Positions 25,242-33,561 of a DNA stretch of 35,507 nucleotides are shown here, piece after piece. The notes under the pieces were generated by a model. It made no database searches, was not told the DNA's origin, and saw only the letters and a list, made by a program, of their open reading frames with translations. The translations under genes and the position numbers were made by a program. Position 1 is the stretch's first letter. Each line of letters begins with the position of its first letter. Origin of the DNA: JBLHLB01 sp047618505 (lineage in GTDB: Bacteria; Planctomycetota; UBA1135; GCA-002686595); contig JBLHLB010000010.1 of assembly GCA_047618505.1 (NCBI GenBank), forward strand, positions 1-35,507, read 5' to 3'.

Positions 25242-25255
25242 ATCCTTTGGGGGCG

Positions 25256-26071
25256 ATGACTTTAATGATCTCCGATACAGATTCTGACGCCAGCTATGGA
25301 GCGCGCCGTGAAGTCCTGCTGCGTCAGCTCGGGGATCTGAGCAACCTCGCCGTGGCATTTTCCGGCGGTGTTGATTCCAGCTCTCTCCTGCATGCGGCAA
25401 CCACCGTTCTGGGCGATCGCGCCGTCGGGGTGATTGCGGATTCCGCGTCCCTACCGCGGCTCGAGTTGCATCGTGCCCAGGACCTGGCCAGGGACATGGG
25501 GGCGCGCTTGGTCGTGCTGAAGACAGATGAGTTGGAACTCGAAGACTACACGCGCAATGACGGACTGCGTTGCTATTGGTGCAAGCACACGCTCTTCACC
25601 AGGATGACGGCCTGGGCTCGGGCGGAGGGGTTTCAGAACCTCTCCTTCGGGGAGATCACCGATGATGCCCTGGACGACAGACCTGGCGCACGCGCGGCGG
25701 GGGAGTTCGGTGTGATCGCCCCCCTGGCGCAGGCTGGGTTCAGTAAACAGGACGTGCGCCGCTACGCGCGCGAGGCGAACCTTGTCGTGCATGACAAGCC
25801 GGCATCGGCTTGCTTGGCATCGCGGCTGCCGCGGGGAACAGGCGTGACCGCGGAACGCTTGGCGCGCATTGAGTTGGCCGAAGAGGGGCTGCGTTCCCTC
25901 GGGCTCAGCATCCTGCGCGTGCGCGATCACGGGGAGCAGGCACGCGTTGAAGTGGGACAGAACGAGTTGGAGTTCGCCCGGGGGAAGCGCCCGCAGATTG
26001 AGGCGAAACTGCGTTCCGCGGGCTTTGCGTCCCTTGAGCTGGCCACCTACATCCCCGTAGCTGAACGCTAG
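25256..26071 (+). CDS. larE: ATP-dependent sulfur transferase LarE
   Basis: LarE is a PP-loop enzyme that adenylates and then thiolates the carboxylates of the pyridinium precursor of the nickel-pincer nucleotide cofactor. The 271-residue protein has the PP-loop SGGVDSS (36-42), a CYWC pair (Cys106, Cys109) and Cys186 in KPASACLASRLPRG, the position of the sulfur-donating Cys of Lactobacillus plantarum LarE. Three cysteines in this arrangement are known in LarE homologues that carry a [4Fe-4S] cluster and work catalytically instead of sacrificing their own sulfur; assigning this protein to that class is inference. ATG 25256 is chosen because GGGGG precedes it and the upstream extension is GC-stem sequence. 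larB and larC are not in the window. Its stop codon overlaps that of the convergent gene. Confidence 0.88.
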   Translation: MTLMISDTDSDASYGARREVLLRQLGDLSNLAVAFSGGVDSSSLLHAATTVLGDRAVGVIADSASLPRLELHRAQDLARDMGARLVVLKTDELELEDYTRNDGLRCYWCKHTLFTRMTAWARAEGFQNLSFGEITDDALDDRPGARAAGEFGVIAPLAQAGFSKQDVRRYAREANLVVHDKPASACLASRLPRGTGVTAERLARIELAEEGLRSLGLSILRVRDHGEQARVEVGQNELEFARGKRPQIEAKLRSAGFASLELATYIPVAER

Positions 26072-27285
26072 CGCTGGAAGATTGGCAACACGCCTTCGGG
26101 GATCGCCAGGGCCAGGCAGTTGATCGCCGTGGCGTAGCAGTCACCGTATTCCGAACCACCCCAGGAACCGTCCGCGCGTTGCGTGCGAACGATCGTCTTG
26201 AGTTCCTTCTCCCACCAGCGTTCGAAGGGCGCCGGGTCGCTCAATTGCCACAGGGCCTGGGCCAGATAGAGGCGCATGTAGAGCGGGAAGTCTTCTTCCT
26301 TCTGATCCGCTTGGTTGCGATCCAATCCGCGGAAAATGGCGTCGATACCGGATTGAATAGCCGGGTCGTCGTAGGTTCCAGTGGCGTTCAGCGTGCTGAT
26401 CGCGGCCGCGGTTAGGGCGATACTCGAGCGGTCGTCGTCGAGCTTGTAGCGGAAGGTGCCGTCCTCCTTTTGCAGGCGACGGACGTAGTCTTCGGCGCGC
26501 GCGACAACTTCATCATCGATAGCAATGCCCACATTGCGCGCCGCGCGCAGGGCCTGCACGTGGGCGATGGTGATGGAGCCCTCATGGAAAGCCTCAACAG
26601 CCATCTGATAGCCCCAGCCACCCTCGGCTCCCTGGGAACCCTCGATACGGGCGACGGCGGCCTTCAGAACCCGCTCTAGCCGCTCGCTCTTAGGCGACAT
26701 GCCGTAGGCCTGCGCCAGGACCAGGGTCGCATAGCCGTGCCCGTGGGCGCGCGAGACACTATCCCCTTGGCGCTCAATGGCACCGTGGGTCTCTGAGTTG
26801 CTCCGCATATCCGCCAGGTTGCTCAGGAAGTTCACCATCTCGGCGACTTCGCTCCCGTAGGGACCACGGGCGGGGGGACTGCCGGCGGCGAGGAAAGCAA
26901 GGCTGCCGAGGGCCGTGACGCCTACTGGTGCCCAGCGCGTGGACTGCGCACCGATCGGCGGCAGGGCGCCATCTGCAGTAGAGCGCTGACGATCGGCGAG
27001 CCAGCTCAGTCCCTCCTCTAAGGCTCGACGCGAAGCACGGTCCGCGGGGCTGAGGTGGGCGAGTTGCTCGGGGGGAATAGTCTTGCCCGTTTGACCGCGG
27101 TCGCGGTCCTCGTCATCCCCAAGGACGCCAGGTCCTGATGAACTCGCACCGGAGGCGATGGGCGCGAAGGCCAGAAGAAGAGCCAGACACAAGGTCAAAC
27201 ACAGAAGCGCTACCGCGGTCCCCCGGGGACAACCACGCGGGCCACCCCCGCGGGCGGCTTTCGATCCTGTGGCGGCATCGATCAC
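26068..27285 (-). CDS. Secreted alpha/alpha-toroid protein 1 (prenyltransferase/squalene-cyclase fold)
   Basis: A 405-residue protein with a signal sequence (VALLCLTLCLALLLAFAPIASG). It then has repeats of the terpenoid cyclase/prenyltransferase toroid: RRALEEGLSWLADRQ, VLKAAVARIEGSQGAEGGWGYQ, ARAEDYVRRLQKEDGTFRY, KELKTIVRTQRADGSWGG. Each repeat carries the QxxxGsW-type signature. It ends GDCYATAINCLALAIPEGVLPIFQR (shown in part). The catalytic DxDDTA of squalene-hopene cyclase is absent, so it is probably not a cyclase; the export signal also argues for a structural or binding role. It is paralogous to the gene at 33562 and shares its LPIFQR end. The GTG start at 27285 has AGGAG only 1 nt upstream, so the true start is uncertain. 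It is the last gene of the right-hand operon. Confidence 0.8.
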   Translation of the reverse strand: MIDAATGSKAARGGGPRGCPRGTAVALLCLTLCLALLLAFAPIASGASSSGPGVLGDDEDRDRGQTGKTIPPEQLAHLSPADRASRRALEEGLSWLADRQRSTADGALPPIGAQSTRWAPVGVTALGSLAFLAAGSPPARGPYGSEVAEMVNFLSNLADMRSNSETHGAIERQGDSVSRAHGHGYATLVLAQAYGMSPKSERLERVLKAAVARIEGSQGAEGGWGYQMAVEAFHEGSITIAHVQALRAARNVGIAIDDEVVARAEDYVRRLQKEDGTFRYKLDDDRSSIALTAAAISTLNATGTYDDPAIQSGIDAIFRGLDRNQADQKEEDFPLYMRLYLAQALWQLSDPAPFERWWEKELKTIVRTQRADGSWGGSEYGDCYATAINCLALAIPEGVLPIFQR

Positions 27286-27289
27286 GCTC

Positions 27290-28249
27290 CTATCGATCTC
27301 CCTTGTTCAAGCGGCGATAGTAGGCGTCGATCCAATCGCGGTATTCCACCGGCATGTCTTCGCGCCCCTGGTTGCGAAATACCTCGCGCACGCGCACAGG
27401 GAGTTCGCCCCAGCGTTGGGCGTCGGAGCCCGGTGCCGAGGCGGCACCCGCCTGGCCGTCTGGATTGTCGCCGGCAAGGTTCTCGCCGTCATCAGGGTTC
27501 TCTCCGTCGCTATTCGGATCCTCCCCCTCGGGATCCGGCTGGTCTGATTCGCCTTCTTGTTCCCCGCTGGGTTTGTTCTGTCCCTCTTGCTCGCCCTCCT
27601 CTTGGCCCGGCTGCTGCCCGCTTTCTTGGGGGCCCTCTGGCGTGCTCTCTCGGCCCTGCTGTTCACCCTGGGAACCGTTGTCGAGGGGACTTTCACCGGG
27701 TTTGCTCTGCCCCTCTTGGCCTTGGCCTTGGCCCTGCTGTTGCTGCATGCTCCCCATCTCCTGGGCGATGGACAGCATGCGATCGATTTCGCTGGAGAGT
27801 TCCTCGCTGGCAAGCATGGCGCCCCTCAGGAGATCGTCGAGTCCAGAGTCGGCGGGGGCTTCCAGGGGAATGACACCGGCGCCGGCCTGTGCCAGTTGCA
27901 GGTCAACTTGCTTGAGCTTGCGTTCGACGGAATGGAACAGGTCGATCAACTCCTGCTGCGGATCGCTCGCGCCTTCACCAGGCAGCTCCAGAAGCGGCGG
28001 CTCAGGGGCGGGGGGACCTTGTTGTTCCTCCTCCTGGGGCTCCACGTCCGGGGTTTCTTGTCCGTCGGATTCCTGGCCGCTCAGGGTGGTGGCGTTTAGG
28101 GCTAAGAGCGGTCCGGCTCCGAGGACTAGCAACCAACCCTTGAGTCGAGTTCCGCGTCCCCACTTCGAAGTGTTGTTCCCATTCATGTGTTGATCCACCT
28201 GCGTGTTCAAGGCGCGCTGCAAAGCGTTGCTTGTCTTTGAGTTGTCCAT
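27290..28249 (-). CDS. Exported Gln/Gly/Glu-rich protein of the DUF4175 cluster
   Basis: A 319-residue protein with one N-terminal hydrophobic helix (LKGWLLVLGAGPLLALNATTLSG, shown in part). It continues with an acidic Pro/Glu stretch, a helical segment (PQQELIDLFHSVERKLKQVDLQL and SSEIDRMLSIAQEMG) and a long Gln/Gly/Glu/Pro-rich disordered region. A conserved tail WGELPVRVREVF...PVEYRDWIDAYYRRLN closes it. That tail is a hallmark I associate with planctomycete proteins encoded beside DUF4175 genes; it probably folds and binds a partner. The start at 28249 has AGGAG eight bases upstream and follows the previous stop by 10 nt. The downstream toroid gene starts 4 nt after its stop. The function is unknown. 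Confidence 0.78.
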   Translation of the reverse strand: MDNSKTSNALQRALNTQVDQHMNGNNTSKWGRGTRLKGWLLVLGAGPLLALNATTLSGQESDGQETPDVEPQEEEQQGPPAPEPPLLELPGEGASDPQQELIDLFHSVERKLKQVDLQLAQAGAGVIPLEAPADSGLDDLLRGAMLASEELSSEIDRMLSIAQEMGSMQQQQGQGQGQEGQSKPGESPLDNGSQGEQQGRESTPEGPQESGQQPGQEEGEQEGQNKPSGEQEGESDQPDPEGEDPNSDGENPDDGENLAGDNPDGQAGAASAPGSDAQRWGELPVRVREVFRNQGREDMPVEYRDWIDAYYRRLNKGDR

Positions 28250-28259
28250 CGAGGGTCTC

Positions 28260-31172
28260 CTATTGATCGGCCGGTTCGGGATCCGGCACGCCGACGCGCA
28301 CACGCATGGCTGTAAAGAGATCGGTCACGCGTTGGTGGCGCGTGGCTAGGCGCGTGATTTCATCCAGAAGGATCTCGTTCACCGGACCCTCCTCGGCAAG
28401 CTCGGGATAGAGCCGAAGCAGCTCTTCGATTGCGTTGCGGTTGACCAGCTCCATGCGCTTTAGCAAACGCAGTTCGGTGGAATCCGGTACGAGCGGGGGC
28501 TGCTCTGAATCCTGATCACCTTCCTGAGGTTCTTGATTCTCGCTTTCTTCCTGCTGCTTCTTAGCTTCCTCTTCCCGCCGATCCTGCTCCTCGGCGATCG
28601 CATCCAGGATCCAAATGAGGTTCTCCTCCACGTCGCGCTGGAGCGCTTGGGTGCGCAGGCCCGTCTCAAATCCGCCCTGTTGGGAGAGAGCGGTTGTGAT
28701 GCGTTGCAGATCTTCCTGCACGTCGCGCATGAGTTGTCCCGTGACCATGGCGCCCTCGGTGATGATGGCATCAGCCGCATCCTTAGCTCGACCCGAGAGG
28801 GCTTCCTCCTCCCGTGCGATGCCGCGCAATCGCAGGCGTTGGGAACGGGAAGGATCGGCCCCCGGGTTGCGCGCATCGTCCAGTTCACGCAATGCACCCA
28901 TCTGATCCGCATGGGCTTCGAGCATTGCGCGAACCTCCTCAGCTAATCGGAACAGCTGTTCCTCCTGTCGCAAACTTTGGTACTGCTCTTCCTCTTCCTT
29001 CAGCTCTTCCTTCTTGCGGTTGAGTTCCTGCTCAACGCGGCTTTCTTGTTCCTGTGCCTGGGAGAGGTCGCCTTGTTCCAAGGATTCCTGGGCTTCGGCT
29101 GCGGCGTCCTGGGCCCGCTGCATCCCCGAGTTGTCTTCACCCTCGCTGCGTTCCTCCAGAAGTCGAGCCAGGTCGCGGATCTTCTCCTTGATGCTGGCCT
29201 GCTCTTGGGCCAACTCTTGGGCCCGTTCCAAGTCCTCCGGCGTCTGTGGGGTGACGCCATTCTGTGCTTCTTGGAGAGCCTCTGAGAGCTGGTCCAGCGC
29301 TTCCCGCTGTACCTCCGCCGCCGAGGCGGAGCGTCCCTCCTGGAGTTCTGCGGCGGCTTTCTCCATTGCCTCCTGGGCCTGCTGGAGGGCCTTGCTGACG
29401 GACTCCTGCGCCTCTGGATTCATCGAGCCCGACTGGGCCTCTTGGGCCAGGGATTCGCTCTGCTGTGCCGATTGGGCCTGTTCTTGGGCCAAGGAGCGGA
29501 CCTCTTCAGACGAACTCTCCGCGGCCGCCTGGCGAGCCTGCGAGAGAGCCTTTTGTGCGCGGAGCAGTGCTTCGGTTGCCTTCTCCGCGTTGCTTTCGGC
29601 TGCACGGGGAGCCTCTCCGCGAGCCTGGGCTGAGGCCTTCTCGAGCGCCTCGGCCGCGGCGCGCATTTCGGCGGCCGCTTCCTCGGCTGCCGATTGGACT
29701 TGCGGCTCCGCGTCAGCTGCGGCGCTGTCGCTAGACCTGGCCAGGCGTTCTGCCTCCTGGGCCAATTCCGCCTGGGATTCCGAGAGGGCTTCCCCAAGGA
29801 ATCCCAGCTCCTGTAGAGCGCGCTCTAGAGCCGCGGCGGCGTCTTCGGTGGCCCTCTGCGCTTCCTCCGCGCCATCCTCCTGATCGGCCGCGGTTGCTGC
29901 GCGGTCTAGGGCATCGCGCACGGCTTCGGCGGCGCGCGAGCCAGCACTCTCTCCGCCGAAGAGTTCCTCAATAGACTCGCGTGCCTGGGCACGATTGGCT
30001 TCGGCGGGCTCTCGAGCATTCTCGGCCTGCTGCCGCAGGGCTTCGGCCTGCTGCTGTAGGGCGTTGGAAGTCTCGTTTGCCTGGGTTGTGCCATCGCGGG
30101 CCTCGCGCAGAGCCTGGATTGCTTCGCTTAAGGCAGCGGCTGCGGCCTGTGCAGCTGGATCACCACCGACTTCGGCGTGGCGTTTTTCACGCTCGGCCTC
30201 GGCAGCCAGACGATCCTCCGCTGCGCGCATATCCTCTGCCGTTGGGGCGGATTCTAATTGGCGAGCGGCCTCTTCGATGGACTCGGCAGCCTGGTCTAAG
30301 CGCTGTCCGCGGGCCTCCGCCAGACGCGCGCGATCCAAGGGTGTGCGCGCAGACTCAAGCTGGGGTACATCCTCGGGACGCCAAGCGGAGAGCACGGCAC
30401 GGTCCGTGTTTACGGATTCCAATAGGCGCGAAAGCTCGCGCTCCAGTCGTTCCAATTCAAGCGTGCCGGAGTCGCGCCCCAGTTGTTCATTCGCGCGCAA
30501 GTTCTCGCGTTGCTCTTCGATCAGTTCTTCGAGTCCCTCCTCAAGTGCACGTTGGGAATCGTTAGCTGATCGGTCCCGCAAGGCTTCGGTTTCCTCGCGC
30601 AGGACACGTTCGCGATCGGCCGCGACCTGTATCTCAGTCTGCAGCCGCTCAAGCTCTTCGATGCGATCCTCAAGGGCCTCCATGTCGCGGCGATCATTGA
30701 GGACATCCAGCAGTTTCTCCAGTTGGCGCACCAGCTCAGTCTGGCGCTCGAGTGACTGAACCAATTGCCCCTTCTCCATGGTCTCGCGGGCGCGGTCCAT
30801 GCGCTCCGTCAAGGTCATGGGGTCGCCGTCTTCGTTGAGCGTGCTGCGTTGGGCAACAAGCTCTATGCCCCTGCGCAGAAGTTCCGCCGTCCGCACTCGG
30901 CCCTCGGCCTCAACGCGTGCCAGGAGCACTTCCATATTGTCGGCCAATCGCTCGAGGGTACGCTCAAGCTGGGCTTGCTCTTCGACGATGCCCTGGAGTT
31001 CGCGACCCTCCAGGAGATCGTCCTGCGCCGATGCTCCTTGCCCAACGCCTGCGAATAAACCAAAGATGCAGATCCACAGGATGCGGGCCGCGGGCCGCCG
31101 GCCTTGGTTACTGCGGCTGTGACTGTGGCGTACGCTGCGCGTTCTGAGCTTGGCATTCATTGGGCTGTTCAT
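28260..31172 (-). CDS. Giant secreted coiled-coil protein of the DUF4175 cluster
   Basis: A 970-residue protein with an N-terminal signal (ILWICIFGLFAGVGQGASA, cleavage before QDD). From there almost the whole length is long, charged alpha helix rich in Ala, Glu, Gln and Arg: heptad-like coiled coil, with local Ala/Glu/Gln repeats in the middle (roughly residues 330-720). A more ordered C-terminal region (about 730-950) has LIWILDAIAEEQDRREEEAK and LLKRMELVNRNAIEELLRLYPEL. No catalytic motif is seen. The start at 31172 follows the DUF4175-gene stop by 14 nt; 31160 is an alternative ATG. It is exported and probably forms a fibre or bridge in the periplasm; this is inference from shape and neighbours. 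The long antisense frames over this gene reflect its biased composition. Confidence 0.82.
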   Translation of the reverse strand: MNSPMNAKLRTRSVRHSHSRSNQGRRPAARILWICIFGLFAGVGQGASAQDDLLEGRELQGIVEEQAQLERTLERLADNMEVLLARVEAEGRVRTAELLRRGIELVAQRSTLNEDGDPMTLTERMDRARETMEKGQLVQSLERQTELVRQLEKLLDVLNDRRDMEALEDRIEELERLQTEIQVAADRERVLREETEALRDRSANDSQRALEEGLEELIEEQRENLRANEQLGRDSGTLELERLERELSRLLESVNTDRAVLSAWRPEDVPQLESARTPLDRARLAEARGQRLDQAAESIEEAARQLESAPTAEDMRAAEDRLAAEAEREKRHAEVGGDPAAQAAAAALSEAIQALREARDGTTQANETSNALQQQAEALRQQAENAREPAEANRAQARESIEELFGGESAGSRAAEAVRDALDRAATAADQEDGAEEAQRATEDAAAALERALQELGFLGEALSESQAELAQEAERLARSSDSAAADAEPQVQSAAEEAAAEMRAAAEALEKASAQARGEAPRAAESNAEKATEALLRAQKALSQARQAAAESSSEEVRSLAQEQAQSAQQSESLAQEAQSGSMNPEAQESVSKALQQAQEAMEKAAAELQEGRSASAAEVQREALDQLSEALQEAQNGVTPQTPEDLERAQELAQEQASIKEKIRDLARLLEERSEGEDNSGMQRAQDAAAEAQESLEQGDLSQAQEQESRVEQELNRKKEELKEEEEQYQSLRQEEQLFRLAEEVRAMLEAHADQMGALRELDDARNPGADPSRSQRLRLRGIAREEEALSGRAKDAADAIITEGAMVTGQLMRDVQEDLQRITTALSQQGGFETGLRTQALQRDVEENLIWILDAIAEEQDRREEEAKKQQEESENQEPQEGDQDSEQPPLVPDSTELRLLKRMELVNRNAIEELLRLYPELAEEGPVNEILLDEITRLATRHQRVTDLFTAMRVRVGVPDPEPADQ

Positions 31173-31186
31173 CCGGGCCGTGTCTC

Positions 31187-33517
31187 TCACCGGTCGTTCT
31201 CCCTGGCGAATTTCTCCGTACGCTCGCGCAGGGTGCGCTGGCGATTGAGGATGTCGCGGGTTAGCTGCAGAACGTCTTGGAAATTGTTCCACTGGGCTAG
31301 GTCGTCGATCAGTTCTTCGATGTGGCGAAGCGCCTCATCCTGTCGTTCGATTGCTGTCGTCAGGGCCGTTGTGCTGGACTCGATGTCCACGGCTGCCTCG
31401 GCCTGGGCTAGGGCATTTGCCGATGCGGTTGTGTCGTCCTCAGAGATCACCAAAGCGCGATCAACGAGGGTGACAAGGTTGCTAGCGAAGCCCGCGTCGC
31501 TGAGCCCGCCGTCAGCGATTGTGGCGGCGACTTCACGCCAGGGCTCCGGCCGGAAGCGTGAGCTTGAATTGCTCGAAACCCGAGAATCATAGGCTTCGAG
31601 GAGAGCTTCGGCCTTCTCCTCGATACGCGCATAGAGCACGTCGCTGGCGATGGCTGCTAGCTCCTGGGCCAGTGCGCGTGAATCCGAAATTACGCGGCGT
31701 TGTCCAGCGATGGCGGAGCTGAGTGCGCGCCGGTCGAGGGCCGCATCTTCAAAGTCGAGGGCGGCGAATATCTCTTCGGTGCGGGCGCGTTTTTCGCCCT
31801 GCAACTCCGAGAGGCGCATGGCCGAGAGACGCGCTTGCCCCAGGCGATCCTGCAGTCTGCGCAGAAGTTCCTCGGGCGTTACGACACGCACGCGGATGGG
31901 GAAAGAGCGACCTTCGTTGGCTTCCGGTGAGCGGTTGTCGTTCGCCTTGACCATGATCTCATAGCGCTGGTCAGCGGCGACGATCCCCTCGGGGCCGGCT
32001 AAGGAAGAGACCTCAAGGCGCACGGAGGCCAGAGCTCGCTCTCTGGCGCGCTCGCTCTGTTCCCCATCTTCAGGCCGAATGGGAAACAGCGAGAAAGCGC
32101 CTACTTGCTGTGAGACTGCCTCGTCGCCGTTGTTGTTCAACACTTCCCAGGACACCGTGCGGAGCCCGAAGTCATCGCTGACGCGAGCGCGCAGCGGCAA
32201 GGCACCACCAAGCACTACTTCGATCTCGCCCCGGGCGGGTTCGAGTACTTGAACCTCCGGTGCACGGTCCTCAACGACCTGTAGGCGGAAAAGGCCCGGG
32301 TCGGGGTTCGACAGGCCCTTGGCGTCGACGAGTTCGATGCGGAATCCGATGGAGCGATCGGCGACAAGATCGAAGCCGAGACCTAGGGCAGCCATGGGCG
32401 GCGCATCGCCACGGGCCGGGTCGGCCGGGAATTCCATGGACGACAACTTCAGTACGCGATCCTCAGGCATGAGGCGCGCGCTGCCCTGGGCGTCGCCAGG
32501 GGAAACCAGGGCCACGACGCGAATCTGGGACCCGGCCAGTGCTTCGGCGTCGCGGTCAAAGATTAACTCGGCCGGAAGGTTCGTGTACTCGGGGGGAGTC
32601 ACGGAAATGGCCAGGCCTTCAATGTCCGGGGGTTGCAGGACTTCGACGACGATGAGGGGGAGTCCGTCCTGATCGTCGCCGCCGGTGACATGGAAGCTGA
32701 CGTCATCCTGGAGCGAACGCAGGAGCGTGCGGAAGAGCCCGGCGCCCGTGGGGTTTAGGATCAGGTCGCGTCCGCCTTCGAAGTGCAGGATGACTTCATC
32801 GGGGACCACGCCGGTGGCGCGCACCACTACCGGAATGTCAGTCCCGCGAGCTACACGCACCGAGATCAGCTCGTCGCCACGCTGCACTTCCGTACCCTCG
32901 CCGAGATCGGGGACTTCAACGGAGAGGTAGGTACGTTGGGGCCAGTTAGGACCTGAACCGAGAACGCGCGCCAGGAACGTGCGTGCCTGAAGGGGGAACA
33001 CGAAGGCGAGGACTAGAACTCCGGTCAGGGTGGCGAAACCGAGCTGAATACGACGGCGCGGCCCGACGGGATCCAGGGCGCTGTCGATGCTCAGCGTCTT
33101 AGCCTGGGCTTCCGCTTCCTGCATCACACTCGCGATGAGCGCGGGCGCAGCGTTGCCGTGTGATTTCTGCTCCTGGAGTTGAACAGCGCTCACGAGGAGC
33201 TCGTGAAGCGCGGGGTGTTGACGCTCGATCAGCAGTGCCAACCCAGTTCGATCCGGCAGACGCGAGAGGGGACCGAGGAGGTCGCGGCGTAGGAAGTAGG
33301 CAATCAGCGCTACGAGGGCTGCCGCGTGCATCAACCGCACTGGGCCAGGGACACGTAGGAGCCAATCACCCAGGAAAGCGAAGAACGTCCATAGGGTGAC
33401 CACGGCCAGAAGCGTGCCCAGGCCATGGAGGAGAACACTGCGCCGGAGACGCGCCTGTAGTCCGTCGAGCAGCGCGTGCAGCGTCGGTGTCGCGATTGTG
33501 TTGTGGGGGTCGTTCAA
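31187..33517 (-). CDS. DUF4175-like membrane protein
   Basis: A 776-residue protein with three N-terminal membrane helices (about residues 28-50, 60-77 and 157-177) and a large extracytoplasmic part. The latter contains Ig/Big-like beta segments (YLSVEVPDLGEGTEVQRGDEL; VRVARGTDIPVVVRATGVVPDEVILHF, shown in part) and then a C-terminal helical region. This layout, with a cluster of coiled-coil and toroid neighbours, matches DUF4175 and related planctomycete/proteobacterial membrane proteins found beside MoxR-DUF58-VWA genes. The biochemical function is unknown. The start is a TTG at 33517 in the absence of a better in-frame codon. It follows the toroid-2 gene by 44 nt and is followed by the coiled-coil gene after 14 nt. 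Confidence 0.75.
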   Translation of the reverse strand: MNDPHNTIATPTLHALLDGLQARLRRSVLLHGLGTLLAVVTLWTFFAFLGDWLLRVPGPVRLMHAAALVALIAYFLRRDLLGPLSRLPDRTGLALLIERQHPALHELLVSAVQLQEQKSHGNAAPALIASVMQEAEAQAKTLSIDSALDPVGPRRRIQLGFATLTGVLVLAFVFPLQARTFLARVLGSGPNWPQRTYLSVEVPDLGEGTEVQRGDELISVRVARGTDIPVVVRATGVVPDEVILHFEGGRDLILNPTGAGLFRTLLRSLQDDVSFHVTGGDDQDGLPLIVVEVLQPPDIEGLAISVTPPEYTNLPAELIFDRDAEALAGSQIRVVALVSPGDAQGSARLMPEDRVLKLSSMEFPADPARGDAPPMAALGLGFDLVADRSIGFRIELVDAKGLSNPDPGLFRLQVVEDRAPEVQVLEPARGEIEVVLGGALPLRARVSDDFGLRTVSWEVLNNNGDEAVSQQVGAFSLFPIRPEDGEQSERARERALASVRLEVSSLAGPEGIVAADQRYEIMVKANDNRSPEANEGRSFPIRVRVVTPEELLRRLQDRLGQARLSAMRLSELQGEKRARTEEIFAALDFEDAALDRRALSSAIAGQRRVISDSRALAQELAAIASDVLYARIEEKAEALLEAYDSRVSSNSSSRFRPEPWREVAATIADGGLSDAGFASNLVTLVDRALVISEDDTTASANALAQAEAAVDIESSTTALTTAIERQDEALRHIEELIDDLAQWNNFQDVLQLTRDILNRQRTLRERTEKFARENDR

Positions 33518-33561
33518 CGACTTGTCCGCTGGATGTGCATGGGGTTCGCGGGGGCGATTGC

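Noticed and set aside
25190..25255. N-terminal extension of larE from ATG 25190
   Set aside because: It would translate the GC-rich hairpin; the ATG at 25256 has a GGGGG ribosome-binding site and gives the usual family length.
29014..29883. 289-codon plus-strand frame opposite the coiled-coil gene
   Set aside because: It reads mainly Ser/Ala/Arg/Trp/Cys because the real gene is rich in Ala/Glu/Gln codons; no start context or family similarity.
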